Below, piece after piece: positions 1-5,469 of a stretch of DNA of 5,469 bases (position 1 is the stretch's first letter; every line of letters starts with the position of its first letter). The translations under genes were made by a program, and so were the position numbers. The stretch is from Parcubacteria group bacterium (GTDB taxonomy: Bacteria; Patescibacteriota; Minisyncoccia; Phycocordibacterales; UBA12088), in NCBI GenBank assembly GCA_021731325.1, contig JAKFXP010000013.1, forward strand, positions 1 to 5,469, read 5' to 3'. The notes under the pieces were generated by a model. The model was not told the origin of the DNA. It saw only the letters and a program-made list of their open reading frames with translations, and did not search any database.

Positions 1-2
1 AG

Positions 3-8
3 TATACT
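3..8 (+). promoter_or_regulatory. Putative -10 box TATACT before the anchored protein gene
   Basis: TATACT lies 8 nt before the ATG at 17. A transcript starting about 7 nt after the box would have a leader of only 2-3 nt or none. The -35 region lies outside the window, so the call rests on one hexamer. GAGG at 12-15 is only 1 nt from the ATG, too close for a normal Shine-Dalgarno site. Confidence 0.4.
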
Positions 9-16
9 TGTGAGGT

Positions 17-760
17 ATGAGAAAGCTGCAGCGGGTTGGTATTATATGCCTCATTGTCCTCGGTACTATTGGGTATCAACTCTGGCGTATGGTGCAGGTG
101 CCTACCGTTGACGAGATACCGGTAATAGCCTGTACCGAAGAAGCGCTCGTGTGTCCTGATGGGAGCGGAGTAGGGCGACAGGGTACTACCTGTACGTTTG
201 CGCCCTGCCCACAACAGCCGTCATTTACCGGCATGCTCGTACAACAAGGAGACGAGTATCGGCTTGCCATACCGGCACCCCTCGGTGTAGGGACAGGAGT
301 AACGTACGCACTTCCGGTGATATTTTCGACGAATACCGACGTGGTAAGTATGGTGGGAAAAGAAATCCAAGTGCTAGGTGCCTTTACCGAAGGTTCTCTG
401 TTTACGGTTGCATCAACGACCGTTGTGGATGCGCCAGAGAGTGATGTACATTCTGCAGTGGTATCGGTAGGCGGGAGTACCGTCATTGGTGGCATGCGCG
501 TTACACTCCACGAGGTTGTTGCGGACAACCGTTGTCCTATCGATGTGCAGTGTATTGAGGCAGGTGCCATTACCGCACGGGTGACGCTCGATAGTGACAC
601 TGATCACGAAACATTTAATATGCCGTCAGATGAAGTGCCGCACCCGTTTGATACGTTTACCGTTGCAATTGGCACGGTGTCACCGGATGCGGTATCCACC
701 CAACCCATTGATCCCTCAGAGTATCAGGTGACCTTTGTCGTTGACCAACTCGCCGAGTAA
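17..760 (+). CDS. N-terminally anchored cysteine-containing protein of unknown function
   Basis: I do not recognise a named family with certainty. The 247-residue product begins with a short basic stretch (MRKLQR) and a hydrophobic segment at about residues 7-20, consistent with a signal anchor, so the rest is probably extracytoplasmic. There is no convincing lipobox. Residues 39-65 hold four cysteines (C39, C46, C59, C64) around CPDGS and FAPCP, a small motif I recall from exported proteins of Patescibacteria. The middle (about 70-140) looks like a beta-rich segment. The last third contains DNRCPIDVQCIEAG (170-183), whose two cysteines (C173, C179) match a recurring D-x-RCP-x-x-V-x-C-I-x-AG motif of bacterial lipoprotein-like proteins. 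An even number of external cysteines suggests disulfides, which is inference. ATG 17 is the first possible start, because an in-frame TGA lies at 11-13. The gene converges on the M14 peptidase gene, with 16 bp between stop codons. Confidence 0.85.
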   Translation: MRKLQRVGIICLIVLGTIGYQLWRMVQVPTVDEIPVIACTEEALVCPDGSGVGRQGTTCTFAPCPQQPSFTGMLVQQGDEYRLAIPAPLGVGTGVTYALPVIFSTNTDVVSMVGKEIQVLGAFTEGSLFTVASTTVVDAPESDVHSAVVSVGGSTVIGGMRVTLHEVVADNRCPIDVQCIEAGAITARVTLDSDTDHETFNMPSDEVPHPFDTFTVAIGTVSPDAVSTQPIDPSEYQVTFVVDQLAE

Positions 761-782
761 TGTACCACCGTGTTCGTTACTC
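755..782. terminator. Inverted repeat spanning two convergent stop codons, possible weak bidirectional terminator
   Basis: GAGTAATG (755-762) is mirrored by CGTTACTC (775-782), giving a stem of eight pairs with one G-T wobble and a 12-nt loop. Both genes end in GAG TAA, so each arm contains the stop codon of one gene: 758-760 on the plus strand and 777-779 on the minus strand. The stem is AT-rich and neither side is followed by a good T tract (only CATCTTT on the plus side). This is not a classical intrinsic terminator and may be a by-product of two identical gene ends. Confidence 0.3.
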
Positions 783-1769
783 CATCTTTGAAAAATGTTT
801 GAGAAGTGCTTGTACGCCTGCAAAGTTTTCTTCCCACTCAATGGTGTTGTGGGTCTTTAGTTCGGGGGTGATTGCAGGGATGTTGCGGGTCGCGAGCCAA
901 TCAGCCGCATCACCCGTCACGACATAGTGGGGGTAGTCTACGTACTTTGGGTACCCTGATGCGACACTGTATACGTCGAGGATTTTGAGCGTATCTGCAA
1001 GCGGTTCTGCCTCGCAACGTGATCCGTAGACGCCATTACTTGCACTGTGATAGAACACTCCCGCGGCAGGTACTTCGCGCAAAAAAAAGTCTCGAAGCGC
1101 TGCAGATTCTGGTTCGGAAAATGCGGAAGGGCCGGCGTTTACGGTGTATTGTCGCCAGGTCGCTTTTTCTTGACGAGCGCAATCAAAATTGCGGTTGAGA
1201 TCTATATCATGAGCATTAAATCTACTTTCAAAGGCAAGATCACCGGGATTCACCTCATTCGCGAGGGCGAATTGTGGTGCATCGGCAAACTTAAAGCGCT
1301 CCCATGAACCAACGGCCTTAAATAACCCGTCGGGATTGGCAACCGGGACAATAATCAGCTGCGTGTCATCGGGTACCCACATCGGGTCTGTTGCATAGAA
1401 GTCGATGAGCTGGTAGGCGAGCAAGACCGTGTTCCACTGGTTGCCCCCGTGCATACCGGCAACCAGTATCACCTTGGTATCACCGGTGCCAAAACGGTAT
1501 GCACGAATCTCACGCTCCTCAACCGAATATCCAATAATTTCGTGGGGGATGAGATCAAGGCGACCCAATATATCTTTTGCTTTTTTGTCCAACCCTACGC
1601 GGCTTTTGTCGCCATCAACGTTGATGGGTGGTCGGTTAAGAAACTGTACTCCCTCAGGTTCGGGGATGACTGGATCATGTTGAGTAATTGTGCCCGGGCC
1701 TTGTGGTGACAGATACCACACCCCAGCCACGAGTACCATTAGTGCTATTGCTAAAAGTAAGAGTCGCAT
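777..1769 (-). CDS. Exported or membrane-anchored M14-type zinc carboxypeptidase, atypical zinc site
   Basis: This 330-residue protein resembles the M14 (carboxypeptidase A-like) metallopeptidases, which remove C-terminal residues from peptides using one zinc ion. Residues 1-19 form a hydrophobic signal anchor, followed by a proline-rich linker (about 20-50). The catalytic domain shows GMHGGNQWNT (105-114) with the first zinc histidine H107, DLNRNF (190-195) with the substrate-binding N192 and R193, FSEPES (217-222), FYHSASNGVYGS (239-250) with the third zinc ligand H241, and ITPELKTH (300-307) with the likely catalytic base E303. Order and spacing fit the family. The odd point is the second zinc ligand, normally Glu in HxxE or HGGxE: here H+3 is Asn (AAC) and H+4 is Gln (CAG). 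It may bind zinc weakly, use Gln, or be inactive. The frame stays open upstream to 2015, but that part lies inside the aminopeptidase gene and lacks family similarity; ATG 1769 places the anchor correctly. Confidence 0.9.
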   Translation of the reverse strand: MRLLLLAIALMVLVAGVWYLSPQGPGTITQHDPVIPEPEGVQFLNRPPINVDGDKSRVGLDKKAKDILGRLDLIPHEIIGYSVEEREIRAYRFGTGDTKVILVAGMHGGNQWNTVLLAYQLIDFYATDPMWVPDDTQLIIVPVANPDGLFKAVGSWERFKFADAPQFALANEVNPGDLAFESRFNAHDIDLNRNFDCARQEKATWRQYTVNAGPSAFSEPESAALRDFFLREVPAAGVFYHSASNGVYGSRCEAEPLADTLKILDVYSVASGYPKYVDYPHYVVTGDAADWLATRNIPAITPELKTHNTIEWEENFAGVQALLKHFSKME

Positions 1770-1776
1770 ACCTTCT

Positions 1777-1782
1777 ATTCTA
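1777..1782 (-). promoter_or_regulatory. Possible -10 box TAGAAT before the M14 peptidase gene
   Basis: Reading the minus strand, TAGAAT lies 7 nt before the ATG, the same position as the boxes at 3-8 and 3621-3626. Its TAG is also the stop codon of the aminopeptidase gene, so the match may be chance. AGAAGG sits 1 nt from the ATG, too close for normal Shine-Dalgarno pairing. The gene may simply be read from the upstream aminopeptidase transcript. Confidence 0.25.
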
Positions 1783-2793
1783 TAGCAGGTATGCACCTTG
1801 CTCAAAGATACCGCTGTCATCAACAAAGACCGAATCAACAACCGGGAATAGGTCGACGTGAAATTTGGTCTTATGAGTGGTGATGCCTGGTTTTTTATAC
1901 ACACTGTGTTTTTCACCCAGTGATACATGCATGCCGAGAATACGCTCAAATGCCGTGATGTCTTTGAGGTAGTGTTCTCGGGTAATGGCGCGATTGAGAC
2001 CAAACCCAATCTCACGAATGAGGGGTCGTTCGTATGTTTTGACCAACGCTACGATATCCGTAAAGGTCTGAGGTGCGGTATGTTCCCAGTTCACCACAAG
2101 ACCCTGCTCAATATCCACGCGAAAGGGCTCGTGCATGTTAATTAAGAAGTCGGGACCGGCAAATGCGTATATATACAGGGAACCATTCATGCGCGTAAAA
2201 TCTTTACTCTCCGTGAACACTTCACCTATGGGAAACGTGCCGCCAATGTTGTCCATGCCGGTGTAGTCACCAATATTGAGTTTGGGTGTTTCAAGACCTC
2301 CTTCTACGGTCAGTGTAACACCCGCACTCTCAATCCGAAGGGTTTTGGTATCTTCAAGCCGCGCCTTAAGTGCGTGTCCAGTACCTCGATACCACGTTGG
2401 GTCGTATGCAAGGGACTCCACATAGGTCACCCACGAATCCTCCGTATTGCGGTAGAGGTGTAGATGTTCAATTACCTTGAGTTGGTGCTGAAAGAGGTGT
2501 AGGCGAATACGAAACTCATCAAGACGAAAATTAGATGACTGAATCAGTACCACGAGGTCTTTGGGCGCAAGTGCGTCACAGGCGGCAATAATTTCGTCTT
2601 TGGTAACAGTGGCAAAATCAATAAAGGTAGCAGTAGGAAGTGCGACACGATACGCGGCGGTGAGAATGTTGGTCAATCCGTTTTCGGTGTCAAATATAAC
2701 GAGTGCTTGTTGGGAATCGTTGTGTTCGAGAGCGTGGTATACAATATTTTGTATATGGGTGGTTGCTTGGGCAATGAGCGTAGGGATGTCCAT
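1780..2793 (-). CDS. M29-type (aminopeptidase T/AmpS-like) metalloaminopeptidase
   Basis: The product (337 residues) resembles the M29 aminopeptidases, two-metal enzymes that remove N-terminal residues from peptides. It has no signal peptide and should be cytoplasmic. The N-terminal half (about 1-130) looks like the alpha/beta domain of the family, with LVIFDTENGL (31-40) and DLVVLIQSS (79-87). The C-terminal half carries the expected metal ligands in family order: E191 in GGTFPIGEVFTE, E261 in IREIGFGLN, H289 in MHVSLG, and H312 and D314 in FHVDLFP. NMHEPFRVDIEQGLV (219-233) also fits. It is shorter than characterised members, which I recall as about 370-410 residues, yet all five ligands are present. 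ATG 2793 is the first start, since an in-frame TGA lies at 2806-2808; no Shine-Dalgarno is visible (the leader ends in CCCCCGAACCAC). It is the upstream gene of a probable operon with the M14 peptidase gene, 10 bp away. Substrate range cannot be told. Confidence 0.88.
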   Translation of the reverse strand: MDIPTLIAQATTHIQNIVYHALEHNDSQQALVIFDTENGLTNILTAAYRVALPTATFIDFATVTKDEIIAACDALAPKDLVVLIQSSNFRLDEFRIRLHLFQHQLKVIEHLHLYRNTEDSWVTYVESLAYDPTWYRGTGHALKARLEDTKTLRIESAGVTLTVEGGLETPKLNIGDYTGMDNIGGTFPIGEVFTESKDFTRMNGSLYIYAFAGPDFLINMHEPFRVDIEQGLVVNWEHTAPQTFTDIVALVKTYERPLIREIGFGLNRAITREHYLKDITAFERILGMHVSLGEKHSVYKKPGITTHKTKFHVDLFPVVDSVFVDDSGIFEQGAYLL

Positions 2794-2875
2794 GTGGTTC
2801 GGGGGTCAGTACTCGTAGGGTATACAAACTACCATACTGGCGTATAGGTGGATTTGCAAGTACGCTATACGGTAT
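2794..2875. promoter_or_regulatory. Divergent intergenic region with putative promoters for both gene pairs
   Basis: These 82 bp separate the aminopeptidase and pirin starts and must hold promoters for one or both directions. On the minus strand, TTGCAA (2854-2859), a 17-nt spacer and TATGGT (2831-2836) resemble a -35/-10 pair; GTATAC (2820-2825) supplies an alternative -10. On the plus strand, TACGCT (2861-2866) or TATACG (2866-2871) lies 9 or 4 nt before the pirin ATG, with no clear -35. TTGCAA is its own reverse complement. No clear operator palindrome longer than 6 bp was seen. All box assignments are guesses by eye. Confidence 0.4.
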
Positions 2876-3592
2876 ATGCAGACCATAGTACATCGTTCAT
2901 ACGAGCGCGGGAAGGGTGAATATGGATGGTTACATACCCGGTATAGTTTTAGTTTTGCGGATTGGTACGAACCAACGCGTATGGGTTTTGGAGTTTTGCG
3001 CGTACTCAACGACGATGTGATTGATCCGGGATACGGATTTGATGCACACTCCCATCAGAATATGGAGATTATCACCATCGTAACACGCGGAGCGGTCTCA
3101 CACCGCGATAGTATGGGCAATGAGTACATGGTACCTGCGGGAGACGTGCAGGTGATGAGTGCGGGTATAGGCGTGACACATACAGAACACAACCGTTCAC
3201 TCGATACACCCCTCCACCTCTTTCAGATTTGGATAGAGCCTCGTACCCCGAACCTTCAGCCAAGATATGCACAAAAGGCTTTTGGTTTCGAGACAATACC
3301 TAATACGCTCACACTGTTGATTGCCCCCGCTGGCCATAAAGATGTGCTTAGTATCAATCAAGACGCGTACGTGTCGATGGGTACCTTTGAAGCGGAGGCG
3401 GTATACGAGTATACCCTTCACCAACCTGGTAGTGGAGTCTATGTCTTTGTGATTGAAGGGCAGGTTGTCGTGGCGCATGAAAAACTCGATGCACGTGATG
3501 CGATGGGAATACAAGAAGTGAACAACCTTTCGCTTTCTTTCACGCAACGCTCGCAGATACTCCTCTTTGAGATACCGTTGCGCAAAGCTTAA
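2876..3592 (+). CDS. Pirin family bicupin protein (YhhW-like)
   Basis: The 238-residue product matches the pirin family, iron-binding double-cupin proteins; E. coli YhhW has quercetin 2,3-dioxygenase activity in vitro, but natural roles are mostly unknown. The N-terminus has the family signature: SYERGKGEYGWLHTRYSFSF (8-27), then MGFGVLRVLNDD (36-47). The metal-binding cupin shows FDAHSHQNMEI (55-65) with H58 and H60, and MSAGIGVTHTEHN (94-106) with H102 and E104, so all four metal ligands are kept. RGAVSHRDSMGNE (71-83) is also typical. The C-terminal cupin (about 125-238) is more divergent and shows no metal site, as is usual in the family. No signal peptide is present, so it should be cytoplasmic. 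ATG 2876 agrees with where pirins normally begin. The glycoside hydrolase gene follows 41 bp downstream on the same strand. Whether it acts on a flavonoid or other phenolic cannot be told. Confidence 0.93.
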   Translation: MQTIVHRSYERGKGEYGWLHTRYSFSFADWYEPTRMGFGVLRVLNDDVIDPGYGFDAHSHQNMEIITIVTRGAVSHRDSMGNEYMVPAGDVQVMSAGIGVTHTEHNRSLDTPLHLFQIWIEPRTPNLQPRYAQKAFGFETIPNTLTLLIAPAGHKDVLSINQDAYVSMGTFEAEAVYEYTLHQPGSGVYVFVIEGQVVVAHEKLDARDAMGIQEVNNLSLSFTQRSQILLFEIPLRKA

Positions 3593-3609
3593 TATGACGC
3601 GGTATTTGG

Positions 3610-3633
3610 TTGACTTGGTATATACTGGTAGGT
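3610..3633 (+). promoter_or_regulatory. Putative -10 region (TATACT, extended TGG-TATATA) of the glycoside hydrolase gene
   Basis: TATACT at 3621-3626 ends 7 nt before the ATG at 3634; TATATA at 3619-3624 preceded by TGG would be an extended -10. TTGACT at 3610-3615 looks like a -35 element but is only 5 nt from TATACT, too close to pair with it. The hydrolase may therefore have its own promoter, possibly giving a leaderless transcript, besides read-through from the pirin gene. No terminator was seen after the pirin gene. Confidence 0.4.
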
Positions 3634-5469
3634 ATGCAGTATCGGCCACCATTTTTTCTATCGGTAGGAGCCGTTTTGGTATTACTTAGTCTACTTGGTT
3701 GGTTTATGCTACCGTCGGATGAGCCCATGGTACCTATTGATACGTCATACCGAGATACAACAAAATCGCTTGAGGAGCGAATAGATATTCTCCTTACACA
3801 AATGACCTTGAGAGAGAAAATAGGCCAAATGGCTCTGGTTGAAAAAAACAGTGTCCGTGACCTTGATGATGTGGGCGAATATGGACTTGGTGCACTCTTA
3901 AGCGGAAGTGGTGGAAAACCGGAGAATAATACTCCAGAGGGGTGGCGTAGTATGACGGATGCATTCCACCAGGCTGCTCGCACGTCACGCCTCCAGATTC
4001 CTCTCTTGTATGGTGCCGATGCCAATCACGGGCATAGCAATGTGCCTGGTGCCACAATATTCCCGCACCACATCGGACTGGGCGCAACACATGATTCTGC
4101 GTTGGTGCGTCAGATAGGGCAAGCGACCGGGCGAGAAATGCTCGCCACAGGGGTAAACTGGAATTTTGCCCCCTCACTTGATTTACCCAAGGATATGCGG
4201 TGGGGTCGAGTGTACGAAGCGTTCGGCGATGATCCGGCTGCGGTCGCAGCATTGGGGGCTGCCTTCGTACAAGGTTCGCAAAGTCGCGTGTTGGGTGATG
4301 TGTTTGTACTCGCCACCCCCAAGCATTTTTTGGGTGCGGGAAGTATGGTGTGGGGGAGCTCCACAAACGAACACTTCAGCATTGATCAAGGCATGACCCC
4401 TCCTCTTGAGACCGCCCTTCGCCGTGCGTACCTACCACCTTTTAGAGAAGTGGTAGAGCAGGGTGCACTCTCGATCATGGCAGGTCTGAATGCATGGGGT
4501 GACACCAAAGTCTCAGCGAGCCACTACCTACTCACCGAGGTACTCAAAGAGGAGCTTGGATTTCAGGGATTTGTGGTATCGGATTGGTATGGCGTATACG
4601 AGATTAGTGAAAATAAGTACGAAGCATTGGTGACAGGTATCAATGCCGGTATCGATATGGTGATGCTGCCGTTTGACTACCAGTCCTTTGTCAAAGATGT
4701 TGAACGTGCGGTACATACGGGTGCTATTGCCGAAGCGCGTATCGATGATGCGGTGCGGAGGATTCTTCGCGCAAAATTTAGTGCCGGATTATTTGAATAT
4801 GACGCAGAAGTGGCACCGTCCCTCGAGGTCGTGGGGAGTGCCGAACATCATGCTCTTGCGCGTACCGCGGTGGCACAATCAGCCGTACTTCTCAAAAATA
4901 AAGGTGGGGTACTACCTCTCACATCAAACACACGAAGCATCTTGGTGGCAGGAAGTGGAGCGGACAATGCGGGGCGGCAGATGGGGGCATGGACGGTGGA
5001 GTGGCAGGGCATAGACGGCAACTGGCTTTCGGGCACGGCGACAGTACTGGATGGTATCAAAGCATCAGTGGATGAGCACACTATCGTGGAGTACGACCCA
5101 CAGGGTACGTTTGGGGTGGGCACTCATGCCGAGGTCGGTATTGTAGTGGTGAGTGAAAAACCCTATGCGGAAGGATGGGGTGATTCAGCACTACCGACAT
5201 TCTCTCCCGAAGACGTGGCGGCAATTCGTGTAGTCAAGGCCAAGACCGATACGTTGGTAGTCGTGATACTTTCCGGACGACCGCTTATCATGAATGCTGA
5301 AGTTGCTTCCGGGGATGCAATTGTTGCGGCATGGTTGCCGGGAAGCGAAGGAGCAGGACTCGCGGATGTTCTTTTTGGAACAAAGCCATTTTCCGGTACA
5401 CTCCCGCTCCCGTGGCCAGCCACGATTGAGCAAGTCCCTCTTTTGCTCTCGGGAAAGACACAGGATAGC
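3634..5469 (+). CDS. Family 3 glycoside hydrolase (ExoI-like exo-beta-glucanase/beta-glucosidase), 3' end cut by window
   Basis: The frame is open for 612 codons to the window edge, so the C-terminus is missing. GH3 enzymes release terminal beta-linked glucose with retention of configuration. Residues 8-26 are hydrophobic (signal anchor or signal peptide), so the enzyme should be exported. The barrel domain shows LREKIGQM (59-66), YGADANHGH (126-134), IFPHHIGLGA (142-151), RWGRVYEAFGDDP (189-201), KHF (230-232) and GFVVSDWYG (312-320) with the nucleophile D317. The second domain shows GAWTVEWQG (451-459), SEKPYAEGWGD (507-517) with the probable acid/base E513, SGRPL (547-551) and AAWLPGSEGAG (565-575). 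This arrangement fits the barley ExoI type rather than NagZ, which has one domain. The segment after KHF reads LGAGS where family members usually have GDGG. By analogy only about 15-30 residues of the core should be missing. ATG 3634 is chosen because it precedes the anchor; an in-frame TGA lies at 3595-3597. Confidence 0.94.
   Translation, partial: MQYRPPFFLSVGAVLVLLSLLGWFMLPSDEPMVPIDTSYRDTTKSLEERIDILLTQMTLREKIGQMALVEKNSVRDLDDVGEYGLGALLSGSGGKPENNTPEGWRSMTDAFHQAARTSRLQIPLLYGADANHGHSNVPGATIFPHHIGLGATHDSALVRQIGQATGREMLATGVNWNFAPSLDLPKDMRWGRVYEAFGDDPAAVAALGAAFVQGSQSRVLGDVFVLATPKHFLGAGSMVWGSSTNEHFSIDQGMTPPLETALRRAYLPPFREVVEQGALSIMAGLNAWGDTKVSASHYLLTEVLKEELGFQGFVVSDWYGVYEISENKYEALVTGINAGIDMVMLPFDYQSFVKDVERAVHTGAIAEARIDDAVRRILRAKFSAGLFEYDAEVAPSLEVVGSAEHHALARTAVAQSAVLLKNKGGVLPLTSNTRSILVAGSGADNAGRQMGAWTVEWQGIDGNWLSGTATVLDGIKASVDEHTIVEYDPQGTFGVGTHAEVGIVVVSEKPYAEGWGDSALPTFSPEDVAAIRVVKAKTDTLVVVILSGRPLIMNAEVASGDAIVAAWLPGSEGAGLADVLFGTKPFSGTLPLPWPATIEQVPLLLSGKTQDS

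Noticed and set aside
76..600. 174-codon minus-strand frame inside the anchored protein gene
   Set aside because: It shows no recognisable motif and lies opposite a gene with clear signal anchor and cysteine motifs.
1047..1709. Plus-strand frames of 84-86 codons opposite the M14 peptidase gene
   Set aside because: They have no start signal or recognisable content and are antisense to a well-supported gene.
1770..2015. N-terminal extension of the M14 peptidase reading frame by 82 residues
   Set aside because: It lies wholly within the aminopeptidase gene apart from the short gap, shows no family similarity, and would bury the hydrophobic anchor inside the protein.
3610..3626. TTGACT and TATACT as a standard -35/-10 pair
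   Set aside because: The spacer is only 5 nt, whereas about 17 nt is needed; only the -10 part is kept as plausible.
3540..4366. Two long minus-strand frames (161 and 190 codons) opposite the glycoside hydrolase gene
   Set aside because: They overlap a gene with complete GH3 motifs, are of low-complexity composition, and match no family I know.
1..5469. tRNA, rRNA, CRISPR array, insertion sequence or riboswitch
   Set aside because: Coding genes fill the window except for gaps of 82 bp or less; no repeat array, cloverleaf or transposase motif was seen by eye on either strand.

Overview
The window carries five protein-coding genes in about 5.5 kb with very little spacing. No RNA gene, mobile element or CRISPR array was seen. 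My best guess for the source is a member of the Candidate Phyla Radiation (Patescibacteria), probably Parcubacteria-like. This is inference. It rests on the dense packing, an N-terminally anchored protein with a CPDGS cysteine motif of a kind I associate with that group, an M29-type aminopeptidase resembling ones I recall from there, and start sites with no normally spaced Shine-Dalgarno sequence. No phylogenetic marker gene is present.

Layout. Positions 17-760 (+) encode an N-terminally anchored, cysteine-containing protein of unknown function. It converges on a minus-strand pair: an M29-type aminopeptidase (1780-2793) upstream and a membrane-anchored or exported M14-type zinc carboxypeptidase (777-1769) downstream, 10 bp apart, probably one operon. 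An 82-bp divergent intergenic region (2794-2875) separates this pair from a plus-strand pair: a pirin family protein (2876-3592) and a family 3 glycoside hydrolase (3634 to the window end, 612 codons in frame, C-terminus cut off). The hydrolase resembles barley ExoI-type exo-beta-glucanases/beta-glucosidases.

Function. Three of the five products start with a hydrophobic segment and should act outside the cytoplasm: the unknown protein, the carboxypeptidase and the glucosidase. The aminopeptidase and pirin look cytoplasmic. Together the hydrolases suggest scavenging of peptides and beta-linked glucosides, though nothing shows that the two gene pairs are co-regulated.

Points to check: the carboxypeptidase lacks the usual glutamate zinc ligand (HGGNQ in place of HxxE or HGGxE); -10-like hexamers sit only 7-8 nt before the ATG of three genes, suggesting leaderless transcripts; and the two convergent genes end in mirrored GAG-TAA codons forming an inverted repeat. 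I found no clear sign of a new multi-gene system.
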